Assembly (NCBI RefSeq): GCF_000006565.2
Contig: NC_031480.1
Span: forward strand, 1,194,144 to 1,258,143
DNA from: Toxoplasma gondii ME49
Lineage: Eukaryota > Apicomplexa > Conoidasida > Eucoccidiorida > Sarcocystidae
DNA: 64,000 bases
Direction: 5' to 3'
In this document: positions 35,934-48,464 of the stretch, piece by piece
Layout of the letters: each line of letters starts with the position of its first letter
How positions within the stretch are numbered: position 1 is the stretch's first letter
The notes under the pieces: model-generated
The model's input: only the letters and a program-made list of their open reading frames with translations
What the model was told of the DNA's origin: nothing
The model's database searches: none
Translations under genes and position numbers: made by a program

Positions 35934-37456
35934 CGGATCTCGTCGTACATGGAAACTGGTTCCGAGGTTTTCTACCAACTGCTATATCTTTTACTTCTTC
36001 TTGGAAGTCATGTCGTGGCTCATTGCTAACTGTCCCAGTATCCCGCTGTCTACAGAAAAACCAAAACCTGCTGGTAAAAATAACCCGATCTTGAGATGAA
36101 ATAGAGCACATTTGATGACGTCTAAGGTCTATGGAGACGCAAATGTTTTAAGGGCCTAAGCTGTTCCACAGGTAGTCGGCAAGTACTCTAGACACTTTTA
36201 TCGAGGCATGCCCTCGTGCGACTCTGTCACCATGGCAACTTTGTGGCGGCGTTGTTCTGGCCACTTTACGCAAATCCCAGTCAGCAAGGGTGAGATTCAC
36301 GCAGTTGGCGATCTGCGTCCCTCTGCATGAATCCTTCAATCTTACAAATACACGTGCGAAGTTACTTTAAACAAAAGGCAGTTCTGGCCCGCACCTCTTA
36401 CAGATGCAGTAGGCCCCATGTTACACTGCACTCGGCACTGCTACACGTTTGGCCATTTGCATGTAACGTACGTGACACAGGAAAGTTGTTTCTGCTATCG
36501 ACCTTTCGGAGACACGCTGTGGTTTGAATGCTTGTAGCAGGCACATCTGAATCGGTGTAGGCACTTGAGGAGTGGAAAAAGCCGCCGCTACTCTATTGTA
36601 CTTGGCGCCGTGTGGTTTGTATTCTGTTGCACTCTCTTGCCGACTGCTGTCTTGGACAGTCGAATCGGCAAATGAGAAGCAGCCGCGAAACGCAGGAATA
36701 TCCTTGGCTAATGATGGAATCTACCAGATTACGACTTAGCTGCATTTTACCACTAAACTACCTTAAAGTTAGTTCTCGATGACGGGCATGCGGCCAAGTA
36801 CTGCCACGTAGTTGGTCTAGCAACGCAGATGCTGAGTTGTGTTTTATAGCTCTGACTAAGAAGCTTGACCAGTGAGCATACTACTGATCCCAACATTAGC
36901 GGGCTCGCTTCTATTTGTCCGAGTGATATGTTAACCGCGGAAAATGTAACGGTGGCCGGTGTTCGCGGTTCAGTTGAGTCAGCCTGCACTCGCCGAGTCG
37001 TACACCCCCACGAATGTTGTAAACCGGCGATATATCTAGTGCATTGAGAGTTGATCGTGCCAATGTGCTGTCAACTGTCTGTGATGTGTACAGCTATACT
37101 GAAAACAGTGCGCAAGTCAATGCATAAATTAGGTGCCGCGTTCAGTTGTCAGGTTGATGTGTATCAGCATGGCAAGTCGATTGAGGCAAGGTAATTGAAT
37201 TGGAAAATCACAAACGGCAGTTGCACGCCCCCTAAAGCACTGACATCTCAGAAGAAACACGTTTACTACAATTCGAGTCTATGTTTATTGAGACAGAAGC
37301 CATAACAACCTTAACTCAAGCCGTTGCTTGCACTTTTGGGACGGCGGTGCCCATATCAACGCAGTATAGGCGACATCAATCAGGCAGAAAACCCCCCGCT
37401 GATGTGTGTAACCCTGGGAGAAAATGCCTCATGTCCATACGAAAACGACAAATCGC
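35934..37456. other. Convergent 3' region, no gene seen
   Basis: The span lies between the coiled-coil gene and the small membrane-protein gene. All open frames are under 90 codons without domain-like composition. Confidence 0.55.
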
Positions 37457-37909
37457 TCAGCCGAGTTGGAGGCTGGCATTCTCATTGCACACGATGATGC
37501 AGATTAAACTTAGAAGTGTGGTCAGAAGCGTGAATGAAGCGACGATGACACCAACACCGCCGGCATACCCGATGTTCCCGAATAGAGCCATGACGAAATT
37601 CCAGGCGAAGAAATGAGCAAAATTAACCGTTATGAACTCCAAGTGGAACATGCGCAGATGGCAAAGGATGGAAACCGCACCCATGACGAAGGGAGTCCAG
37701 ATGTCTACAAACACATTCGGGACGAAGGAAAACAATGCCATTCGCCAGGAGCCTTTATTCACATCTGCAAGGAAATCTGAAGTTGAAACTGAAATAGATG
37801 GTCGTGCCGATGAGAGCTGAAAACACCACAAAAGAACTGTCAGGATACCGCACACGAAACCAAGCCATCTTGTGATAGTGCCTAGAACGTTTCCGCCGGC
37901 TGCTGCCAT
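37457..37909 (-). CDS. Small four-pass membrane protein, 150 residues
   Basis: This is a single minus-strand exon with start ACAATGGCAG at 37909. Hydrophobic segments lie at about residues 12-34 (WLGFVCGILTVLLWCF), 53-78 (VFVDIWTPFVMGAVSILC), 90-112 (HFFAWNFVMALFGNIGY) and 114-140 (VIVASFTLLTTLLSLICIIV). The overall plan, four passes with a Gly-rich third/fourth hairpin, recalls the TVP15/COPI-associated family of Golgi membrane proteins. The similarity I can judge is topological, so that name is only a suggestion. There is no signal peptide apart from the first pass. The gene could have a small upstream coding exon, but the start context is good. Confidence 0.7.
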   Translation of the reverse strand: MAAAGGNVLGTITRWLGFVCGILTVLLWCFQLSSARPSISVSTSDFLADVNKGSWRMALFSFVPNVFVDIWTPFVMGAVSILCHLRMFHLEFITVNFAHFFAWNFVMALFGNIGYAGGVGVIVASFTLLTTLLSLICIIVCNENASLQLG

Positions 37910-39186
37910 TGTTACATCGAGCAAAACTTGAACAGGTTTTCAGCCTAATATCATTCAAATGTCCCAGGTAATGAAAACGGGAAGCGCATGTGCTACAGAC
38001 ATATGAGAAGCAGACCGGTTACGGAAGTTGTATCGGAGATTCATTGCATGAAGTAGATCGAAAATCTGAAAAGAGCGCATGGTCAGCGGTCCCTGAAATT
38101 GCCAATGAAGCAACGGAATATCGCGCGGATCTTGGACTAGAAAACCGTGCAGCAATTCTATGTCCAGATCGTGGGGCGCAGTGGGGCCGCAATGCCAAAC
38201 TCAAGACTGTTTCCTCGTAACCAGCTACGTTCAAAGAAAACGCGTCGCGGATCTGTGAGGTTCTTTAAGATAAAACGTCTCCCTAGCAAAAGAAAAGCGG
38301 AAGCACCTTCGAGTTGACGATGCGCTTCAAATAACAAAGCAAAAACAGAGCAGCAAAGGTTGATATTGTCTTACAGTATGCTCATTTAGCGTACCGCCCC
38401 TCTTGCACGCTCCACAACGCTGACCAGATCGTCTTCTGGTTCCCTAAGGACAGCAGACATATCTGAACATTCCGTACGTCCTAGTCCGTACTGATGAAGT
38501 CGTTTTGTCTCAACCGTCGAGCTAATTCTCATTTATTGGGCTCTCAAGGAAGACAGGCCTCTAGGTGCGCTGTCAATCAAGTGATGGACAAAGGTCCCTC
38601 AAGATTAAACGTCAAAAAAATTGCTAATAGTTCCATTATTTCACGCGCCCTGTACAAAGAATCGAATACAGAAAACGGGAAACATTGTCCAAGAGTCACC
38701 TTCAGCGGACACCGTTCAAATGAAGAAGCTGGATGGGTTTTCCCTACCACATCTTCTGCGGGTAATGAATATGCTTTCCGTGTGATTCGAGAGTTCTCCG
38801 TGATCTGATGATAAACGCATTGATCCTAGGTATATTCCATTGTTGCTTCTTAAATGTTTATCTTCAGTTTCAGAATGGAGCACGGGATGAGTCAACGCGA
38901 TTATTATTAAATCTATATGACGCGTTGCGTCAATCTGAGGTGTAATTTTCCACCAAAAGAAGATCGCGACTGCTTCTCTGTTCCGGTCTCAATTATTAAA
39001 GAGCAATCAGGCCAAGTTGCCCGGGCCCGATCGCACGCCTGTGACCACGTCTTCGAAGAAGCCATACCGGTAGTCTAATTATACGTCTGTGGCAAACGCA
39101 GAAACATTTTTCCTCTTGACCTGTGCAGGCCCACGCTGAAGGAAAGTTTTTCGCTGCTTTCCTCTATACAAATAAAGTGATGGAAG
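37910..39186. other. Divergent intergenic region, no gene seen
   Basis: This 1.28-kb promoter-containing span lies between the small membrane-protein gene and the 1114-residue coiled-coil gene. It has short open frames only and is AT-rich near 38.8-39.0 kb. Confidence 0.55.
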
Positions 39187-42100
39187 ATGTCTGGTTCACC
39201 TCGGAGAAACACACCATCGGGGGGCGACCCCGGAGGCGCCTTCTCGAGACAAAGGACGTCATCGGATGTCAACAGGACAAATGACGGCGGGAATCTTCCT
39301 CCCGGCGTGTCACCTTTGAGATATCTTCGGTCACTCGACAGAGGATCACGAATGCTGCAAGTTCACGCACCGGTTTTGGCGTCCGCGAGATACGAGAAAG
39401 ATGGAAAAGTGCGTTTTGATACTCCAAGCGGAGGCTGTCCTGGCCCAGCATTAAACGTGCAACGGCTAGGGATACCCTTTCCTATACATGATATCGTATG
39501 GAACGTGACCGAATCTATATCTTTCCAAGTTTCTTATGGAGATGATCGGTCGCTTGCTAGAGGAAGAGAAACACGGCGGAATCGGCTATTTCGTCACTCG
39601 TACAAAGGAAAGTATATTAGAGCGGCCCCTCAGTTGGCTTTTGTGTTCGGCGTATGCTCACTTTGCCTCTTACTTCTTGTGGATGAACACACCCGTTCCA
39701 TTGCGTTTCTCAGCGCTTCACTCCACTCATGCACTTCTTCAGATGTTCCTCTCCTGATCCCCCGGATCAACTGGGCGTATCCGTAGCAGCTTCCTCCTCC
39801 TTGCTCAAGCAGTGAGAATACACGCGTGTCGAAACTTGATGTGGGAAACTACAGTTCAGCTATTGGTACATCACTTTTGCATACAACGGATCTTTGCTCA
39901 AATCCATCATGTTGTGTGTATCTCGTGCCCCTCCAGCTTCCCCCGCTCAATTTCCGGTCACCCCCGACGAGACATGAGCAACGGCGAGACGATTCAGACA
40001 TTGGACCTGAAACGGTTCATTTGCCGCCTCTGAATTCCCCGACCTCTTCCGCTTCTTCTCGCAGGCCCCCTCAGCCGGGTCTGCCTACGACGGAACACGA
40101 AAGGCGCTGTGAGACAGCAGAACGCCTGCGCAGACTGGGAATTGATCCAGACACAGCTCGTCGACTTCAGACATTCTCAGTAAGGCTTTACTCCCGGAGT
40201 TGAGCATACGAGAGCCCCCGAGGATCGCGAGTCAAGAAGTGTGAATACTTTCTTACTTTACGGAGGAGATGCTTTTTTTGCACTGTTGTGCTCAGCCAGA
40301 GCAGGTCGAAGTCGGAGCGGGTCACGTCCTGGCAGTCCTCTGGCCAGAAGGAACATCGGAGGGTGGCCGGAAGAAAGGGTCAACGCTGCAAGAGCTCCAA
40401 GACGAGATCGAACGATGCAGGATCGCGAACGAGGAGATGAAGCGAGCTGTAAACGATGAACGGGAAAGGTACGGCGCCACGATCAGGGACCTCAAGCTCC
40501 TCTGCCTCACACAGGACGACGCTGAGGTTGCTCGGACCCAGTCCCGCCTCCGTCAGTACCACGGTCTCCGGCAGACGCTTGCGGAGAAGTCTCCAGTTCC
40601 TGATTCCGCCGCGGCTGAGTCAGATCGTTTCGTCCTCGATCAAATCGCCATGCTGAATGCGGAGCTCGAGCTGGCACTGGCAGAGAAGCAAGCACAGAAA
40701 CAAAAGCGGTCCTTGAATGGCCTTCGCGGCCAGCCACTGACGGTTGACAATAGGGGGTGCCGCTCAACGTCGGCCCAGAAAGCTGGGCAAAGATTTGCTC
40801 CAGAAATGGAAAGTCCAGGGTTGCACCAAGAACTTCTTATCTCTGTCACCACATTGCAACAGGAGAATCAACGACTCTACGAAGAGAACGTCCAGATTCG
40901 ACGCGCCCTCGCCGCCCACGGAAAGGCTACTGGTAAGGCTGCGAAGACAGTGTGTCATGTCTTCTGACTCTTGGAATGTTTAACCTTCTCTCGATTTCCC
41001 CTCTCAGCTCCTGTCATTCGACCTCCCCCCATCTCCCCATTTCTCTGTGTTTCGCCATCGAGAAAAAGTGCAACTGGATACCCCTTACTAGGGTTATCAA
41101 GAAGCACGCGCGAGTCACTGTATTGCTTGATAATTTCCCAGGCACCAGTCAAGGTCCAGCAGGGGCGCTTCTCAGCGGGCCGGCGCCACCTGCTCGGCAT
41201 CCCTTGGTTCCTAGAGCTACAGAGAGAGCGGCTCCGATTCCGAAAGTGTCAGATGGATATCCGCTGAGGTCCCGTAGGGCTCCTGGCGGCCGCGCATGCA
41301 TGAGCCAGTGGAGCAAACTGCTGCGGGGTAGAGATGGAGAGGACAGGATACTCAGTGAAGCAAAACTGCGGCGATTTCTCGAGCAGGAAGGCGCTGTCCT
41401 CTCTCCGTCCTTCAGTCAAGCAGACATCGCGAAAAGTCTCTTGATCGTCTACCGGAATACACATGAGAAGATGAAATACTATCGAAGACGAAACAGGGTT
41501 CTCCAAACAAAGGTGTGGGATGGACTCGGGAGTGCCTGCATTTCTCCAGTGTGTGTCACTGCAGCGCCGTCTATCAACAAGCCTTTCTGCCTAACCACCA
41601 AGCTTTCGCTTTCGTTATGTAACGATCTACTGATCTAGAAGGTTGCCCGTGCTCTTTCCTATCTCTGTCTTGATTTGGGCCTGTTCGCCTTCTCTTTCCT
41701 TCTACACTTACTGTAATCTCCGCCGCTCTTTGTGTTCGACCAGCTCTATCGTGTCTGTGCCCCTCTTCGCTGTAACCATTTCATGAGACCGCAACAAATG
41801 AGCAAAGCCCAACGTTCCAACTGGTGGCCGACTTTGGTTATTATTTCAAGTAGTTTTCTCTGACGAAGGCTGACCGTTTTTTTTGTTTTGGTGTTGCAGC
41901 TCTCGAAGCAGCGGAGGCGAGTACCGGACAGTCGAAAAAGACAGGATGGGAAGGAGGTAGACATTGGAGACGAAGCGTTCAGCTTGGAGTGGAAAGTAGG
42001 GACTCTAGAGGCAGAGATCAGCCGTCTCCGCCGATCGCTGGAACTGAGCACTGGTACGTGTCTGTCTCTGGCGACGATTCACAACTTTTTTCTTGAGCAG

Positions 42101-43771
42101 AAGGCGATTCTGCAGAGGCAACTGGAGGGAGAACGCGCGGACATCGAGTCGCTGGAGGATGAGTGCGGTACCATGAAGGAAATGAGACTACTATGTTTCG
42201 CTGAGGAAGAAGAGAATGCGGAAGCCGGGGGAGACATCCTGAACAGCCTCGTCGGGGAGGCTGGAGAGACGGGCCACCAAACAAGGCGCGGTACGGGTCT
42301 TTCCGGCAGATCTGACGGAGTCGAAGAGGCATTCCTCGCTGCCTACGAGGCAGTCATGAACGCCGTAGAAGCTCTGAAGACTCGACACGCGCAGACGGCC
42401 GCAAGACTGGCTCAGATCCAGACGGGTCTCATCAGCGTGGAGCAGGATCTCAAGATTTTGGACAGAGAGCAGCGCGCGCAGCTCGAAAAGCACATGCAAG
42501 ATTTGGCTGACAGAGGCGCAGAGAGCGAAGGCGGAGGCGCTTGGACTCGCAAACCGTGTTACGTAAGACAGGCCATTGGACCTGGATCTGCAGATCGGGA
42601 GGCACAGACTGACAACTCTGGAATTGCTTCACGAAGGCACTTGTACACTGGGGACTTTCCTGTGAGCGATAGCACCACGGCTCTGGTGACTGTGTCAATC
42701 ATCAACGAAGAAGATGTGGTGGTCAAACTCATGCTCGAAGACATGGAGTTCCCACTCTGTCTGTACACGGCGATCGCGGCGATAAGGTTTCCGGAAGGAA
42801 GCCGGACAGGAGAAGGCGGCGCCAGTTCGGAAAAAGGAGGGCACATGTCACGGCTGGCCAAGGAAGGCGGGACCAGTCCACTCTCCGATAACGCCCGCAG
42901 AGAAACGCGACGAAATGTGGTGAAACGCCGACGTCTGGCCGACGAAACAGATGGGAAACTGATTGCGACTATGCTCGAAGTCGAGTGCGTGCGTGGGTCA
43001 CCTTGCTTGATTCTGAAGGACCAGCAGGAGCCCGCTGCGCCAACCCAAGAACCTCGGCCCTTCATATCCTACGTAGAAGACTGCTTGTACAACGACAAGC
43101 TCTCCTTCGACCATGTGCTCCTCGTCTGCGGCACTCCGCTCTCCTTGATCATGATTCAGTGCGCAAAACGTCGGTACGGAATGATGTTCTTCCACCTCTG
43201 TATGTACAACAATTTGTCTGGGTGGGTGAAGTATGTCTCTCTGCCGTCCAAAGAAATCTGCCGCCGCTTCGGGCACTCCGGAGACAGGCAGCTGCTGGAA
43301 GCCCTCGGTGGCTTGAAGCGGAGTGGAAAAGTTGCAGAAACCGCCACCGTGGGTACACTAATCAAACTGTTTGAGGAGTCGTTTGCGTCTGACGCAAAGG
43401 CCGCTGCTACAAGCGCCTCTGCCTCTCCCTCGTCCAGACCGTTCGAACCGGAAGTGCTTGTGCTCTGCGGCTCACTGACCCTCGGAGAAAAGTCGGAAAT
43501 CCTCAAAGAGCAAAAACTTCAGGCAGCCAAGCTAAAGCAAACTTCTCGAAAATCAAAGCGTCTCGACGCGCAGCGTACGCCCCTCGGTCTCGACGCCAGT
43601 CTCTCCGTGTCGATGCAAGACTACTCTGTGGCCCGAACGACGAGTGCGCTAGGCCTCAACAGTTCTCCTTTCGCAGAAGAAAAGCCAGATGAAGCGTTTG
43701 TCTTCTTGCAGCTGAAAATATGCATTGACTGGGATGGCTATCTCGACGTCTCATTCGAATTCGAAAACTGA
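39187..43771 (+). CDS. Coiled-coil protein of unknown function, about 1114 residues
   Basis: The exon model is 39187-39408, 39937-40179, 40296-40932, 41142-41512 and 41900-43771. It totals 3345 bases with consistent phases; the first junction is the least certain because several donors and acceptors in the same phase are available. The protein has a short basic/Gly-rich N-terminus and a motif ERLRRLGIDPDTARRLQTF at about residue 135-155. Coiled-coil runs follow (QELQDEIERCRIANEEMKR; YRRRNRVLQTKLSKQRRR; LEAEISRLRRSLELS). A globular C-terminal part has several hydrophobic strands, for example ISYVEDCLYNDKLSFDHVLL and FVFLQLKICIDWDGYLDVSF, the end of the protein. No known domain is recognised. 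Structure suggests a cytoskeletal or scaffold role, but this is inference only. Confidence 0.75.
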
Positions 43772-44946
43772 CCCCCGCCTACGTGCAAAGCCGCCGCAAA
43801 AACGAAATACAAAAAGCTCTTCTCATCTTCTGCGAGATGCAGATGTAGCGAGGCATATATCCGTCTATATATCTGGATAGTCAGGAGCGACGCGTGCCTC
43901 AAAGGCAAGGCTTGCTTCAGCAAGCAAGTTAGTGCTCAACATTACATGATCGAGCATCCATATGCGCAGATGGACCTAAAATGTATTTTTTTGACTCAGT
44001 TGAAGCAGAATGAATGCAAATGCGCAGGATTGTCTAGTTGTATACGCAGACATGCCCGGTTGACACACACATGCTTGTATTTGTAGTTTGTACAGAAAAA
44101 TTAGGTGCGTGCAGGGTTTTGTTCGTGAAAATGTGAAGGTGCTTAGGAAATCTTTTGCCATTTGTGGCAACACAAGAATCCGAAGCAAGGAAAAAATCCA
44201 ATTCCTGCTCAGGTTCCATGGCTTTAGGTCTTGTCTCCAACTTTTTTGACGACTCGGACACAGCAGCCAAAACGAAAGAGCCGTGACTAAAGAGGCGAAC
44301 GTCTCTGGATTCCGAGCGACAGGTACACCCGAACCAGAGTATCTAGGCACCACGTGTTACGGGTCTCAAGAAAGCGTGCCACCCGGACGAGAAAGCAAAA
44401 ATGTCACATGGCACAGGCCGGACTCTTGGCTCCTCGTTCGGCCACGCAGCTAAAAGAAACTGCAACTCGGACGCCAGTGTCTTTCCAGCACTCAACTGCA
44501 GAAAAGGTCTTGGTGTTTCAGAGAATCATGCATCCCCACATCTGCACGGAGACATCTTCACCAACATACGCACCGACCTAAAACAGATGCTGTCAGCTTG
44601 GGTAGAGAAACACAAAAAAAGGATTTGCTACTTGGTTCTACTCTCGGATTCCATTGAGAGTCCCTTTTTTCGCGTCCGCTATCGGACGGTCGACGTTTTA
44701 GTTCTCTAGAATGCTTTCACAGGACAAAAAGAGAGAGATAGACCTTCATACGGTGTCCCATTTGACTGCTGAAGAACCAACTTCCGAAACAACACACACA
44801 TGAGTTCGTTTGCGTGACTGTCACCAGGCATACACCACCCATCAGATATCCATGAGCGTGACGGTAGAAGCTGTAAACAAAGGACTCCGAACAACACTCC
44901 TTCGCAAAGAGGCATCCATTTCAGACACCAGAGAAAGACTCTTTTC
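43772..44946. other. Convergent 3' region, no gene seen
   Basis: The 1.17 kb lies between the stop codons of the 1114-residue gene and the SF-assemblin gene. It has short open frames without support and probably holds both 3' untranslated regions. Confidence 0.55.
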
Positions 44947-47900
44947 TCAGGCTGTCGTGACGAGACGCAACGCGTCTTGCAGAGCCGTCGTGTAGTGGTT
45001 GACAGCTTGGACGATATCATCGTCTGCTCCTTCTCGGGCCTACACGACGCACAAAACACGAACTCGGTCTGCCGGGATACACCAAGAATTTCTCTAGAGA
45101 GCGAAAGTTTGTAAAATACACCAGAGGCACGGCCTCCCACTCCTCTGTATCTCAAGCCGCTGGGAAGGTGCTCTGCGTGTCGGTTTGAAACGCTCTGAGT
45201 CTTCTCCAAGTGCTGTTCTCCCACTATTCTGTCGTCACTCTCTGACATACCGTTGGATGAAATTCATTTCTCACTAATTCCAACCGTTCGTAAGACCTCT
45301 TCCTACCGTACATGAATGGTGTTTTTAGCATATTGTGCGGTGTTGAAAGTAAGTACCCCCGTACGCACAAGATCATCTCAGAAACTCGAATACATAGTCT
45401 GAGGTGTACATCCCTGAACATGGAGGAACTTGCGGGAATGGATTTATGTGTGCTTGCATGCCTCCCGCCTGTCTGGCTGTTCCTTTGCAAAGGGTTCGTG
45501 AACAGCTATCTCTTTTATAGGTCTTGCCTGTCGAAGGAGGAGTCGATTCGGTTTGGCTAGCTTAAACTGTGGACGATTTCCGTCAAAGCGTTTCAAAAGC
45601 AAGCACATATTTTAGTGTGTGAACTCTTTTTGCAGGTCGACAAACCCCACAAAGAACTGCGCACCTGAGACTCGAGGACGAGGCCATTTTTGAGAGCAGC
45701 AATTTCCTCCAAGACGAAGGTCTGAAATTTCTCTTCGTTCCGCTCGCGAATTCTCTTCGCCTCTTCCATCTCCTCGTGCGCCTGCTCGTATTTCTGCTGG
45801 CGAGTGTTCTAAAAAACAAGCGCAGTTTCGAGGGGCCACGTTGAGCAAACCTTATGCCGGCGGAAAAGAACTAGGGCGGGACAGCGAAACGCACAGGGGT
45901 CTTAGCGACCCCGTCCCTATCGCTTCGGTAAATCATGAATGTACTGAAAAAAGGAAAAGAAGCCTAATATCCGGGTAGGTTCTTCAACCGTACGAAACGA
46001 AAATGAGACACGTGTCCGATTCAGGAGAACCATTACGAAAGACCCTGAAGCTCCAGAAGAGACGGAAAGATCAACGCATTCACGACTGTTGAGCGCTTGC
46101 AGACTTTTTATTTGGCTCAGAAGTCGATTTCGCACGAGGGAGATCTGATGGAAAACTCGCTTTTCTGCTGCACTCACTTTCTCCGCTTCGAATTTTCCCT
46201 CTGTGCGATACTCGAGTTCTCCGAGTCTCTTGGCGAGCTGGACTTCTCGCTCTTGTCTCAACTGACTCTCGGTCTCGAGCGCTGCCTAGAAAGTCGAAAA
46301 AAAACAGGAAATCAAGTGCACAACTTTCTGTGGAACGATCTGGGAATTTTGATCCCCGGGAAAAGTGATCAAACACACTGCGCGACTGTTTGCAGTTTTG
46401 GCGCCCGGAAAGCCACCCTTTGCAGAATGCACAAGTCTTCCTTTTCTGATCCTGAGATGGCATATATTTTGCTCAAAAAACCTTTGCCAACTCGTGTCCA
46501 AGCCCAATCACTGGCTATGTGCATGAACCCTTCACAGGCAGCCTTTCTGTCTTCAGAAAAAGGCAAAAACATCTTTCTAAGCGTGTATCCGTCCGGTGTA
46601 AGTACCCTCTGAATGCACACTCGTGAGAAAACCACCCGACGCTTGGAGTGGTGTAGAGCAACCACGAAAAATTTGCTTGCCGGTATGTCCTCCCAACTGG
46701 AGTCATATTCAGTAGAGGCAAGACTGTCTACATATGCGTCCTTGGACGGTCTATTCCCTTCTTATCGCGTGATTTGAGGAGACAGACTTCGTCGTTGAAC
46801 TGCATCTACAAATCTCTTCCAGTTGAGGACACAAACAAATGTGCACTTGCTGCATTCCCCCAAAAGCCTAAGGCTGTCTCTGGGTGAGTCTCTGCGCCAG
46901 CGCTGGTGGCGTCGATTCTAGAGATATCTTTTGCCTCAGCAGTGAAAGATGCATGCCTCATTATGAGTCCGCATCGGACCTACCTTGATCGTGGACATGT
47001 CTTTGGAGATGACGACGTTCTTCTCTTCCCACTCCTTTGCCTGTTTCTCTTTCTCGATCGCAGATTCGCGTTCCACAACGGTTAGTCTGTCATTCAGGGC
47101 GTCGAGAGCGCTCTGCAGTTGGTCGAATTTCTCCACGAAGATGGAAGACAGCTTGTCTTGGACACCAAGCAGCTGGCTTTCAAACATCTGAAACACAGAC
47201 AGAGAAATCCTCAGGACCGATTCACGCGTCGCTACACCACGACAGCATTACAGCAACGTGGCTCCCTGCCGTCTTGAATGAACATTTCTACCCGTCTTGA
47301 GCAGTCCAGCAAGGTGGCGGAGGTGCAGAGCAAGCCTAGAGAAAACGGATGTCAGTATCTCCTAACGGGAGTCCTATTCAGAATCCTGAACACTACAATG
47401 TCCCTGTTTGATTTGCGTTGTACACTTCCGGATCGCGGATTATTCGTGGAGAGCCAATGTTTGAAAAGGTTGTCATGTGGTAATTGCGCCGGGAGCTACC
47501 CAGAAGAGACGGAATCGAAGGAGGCCAAACCCTGCTTCCACATTCCACTGCCCATCTACAAAGACGCACACTCTCGTCGCGAGTCACACAGACACACATC
47601 TGCACCTGTGTGTTCATGAATATGCCCCTGTGAACATTTGAATATGTCTGCCTCCGCAAGCGGTAGTCAAAGATGCACAGAAAACAGAGGATCCTCCATG
47701 AAAAGCGAATGATGAAGCACACACGTTTGAGAGGGCTCTTGACTTGGCTGTTCGTGAGACAAGAGTCGACTGCAGGCACTCGTCGAAACGCGAGGTAGAC
47801 AGATGGGCAGAGAAACGAAAGAATTCTCTCTGGACGTCCAGGCGTGTTTTTTGCATTCGCGAAAAACAAGGATTTGAGGGAAGAAAGATGCAAAATGACA

Positions 47901-48464
47901 CATGCACCAAGGAAGTTTATAGAACTAAGGATACTCCTGATACCAAGTACAGCAAGTCCTCCAAGTAACAACTCACTAGCCTTACGATTTAGAACCGTCA
48001 AACTAGTACTTAGTGGAGGGTACATTGTCCAAGCAAGGCCACTCCAGAATTCTGCAGGGAAGAAGTCGGTCGCCACGATGAACAGAGACACTCGAAACAT
48101 GGAGATCCTACGCACGCGCCGAGAAGCCGACGTCGAGCTTGAGACGAAAACGCATTTGAATGGAAATTCCAATCTGCATGTTTCAAGTTTCCTGTTTCCG
48201 ACTCACTGCCTGGAGAGCTTTGTTCGCCTCGACGCGGCGCTTGATTTCCGCATTGAGAGTTTTCTCCAGTTTCGTGATGGCTTCCTTGATCGCAATAACC
48301 CGACTCTCTTCACTCTCCCTTCTCTGCTTGGCCTCAGACTCCATCTGCTTTTCAAAACCATGAATCCGTTCGCTCAACACCGCGAGCTTCGACCGCGTGG
48401 ACTGGCTGCCGCCGAAGCCGCCGTCGCCCATGCCCAACTGACTCTGAGAGAACTGATGATCCAT
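44947..48464 (-). CDS. SFA: SF-assemblin (striated fibre assemblin) family protein, 268 residues
   Basis: Five minus-strand exons (48464-48207, 47187-46984, 46285-46178, 45808-45665, 45039-44947) all join in phase 0, giving 807 bases. After a short Ser/Gly-rich head (QFSQSQLGMGDGGFGG) comes the family's N-terminal signature, SKLAVLSERIHGFEKQMES. It is followed by an unbroken alpha-helical coiled coil (KLEKTLNAEIKRRVEANKAL; VVERESAIEKEKQAKEWEEK; KRLGELEYRTEGKFEAEK). The tail is DIVQAVNHYTTALQDALRLV. Length and plan match SF-assemblin/beta-giardin proteins. In Toxoplasma such proteins build the fibre that tethers the centrosome to the apical complex of forming daughter cells and are needed for cytokinesis; which SFA paralogue this is cannot be told here. 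The first intron is about 1 kb and contains a long but unsupported open frame. Confidence 0.93.

Noticed and set aside
42054..42100. Intron-like stretch (GTACGTG ... TTTTTTCTTGAGCAG) in the last exon of the 1114-residue gene
   Set aside because: Its length of 47 nt is not a multiple of three and removing it would break the long open frame that runs to 43771, so it is probably retained coding sequence.
47393..48172. 259-codon minus-strand open frame inside the first SF-assemblin intron
   Set aside because: It has no domain, its ends coincide with intron sequence, and the two flanking exons join perfectly without it. Kept in mind only as a retained-intron possibility.
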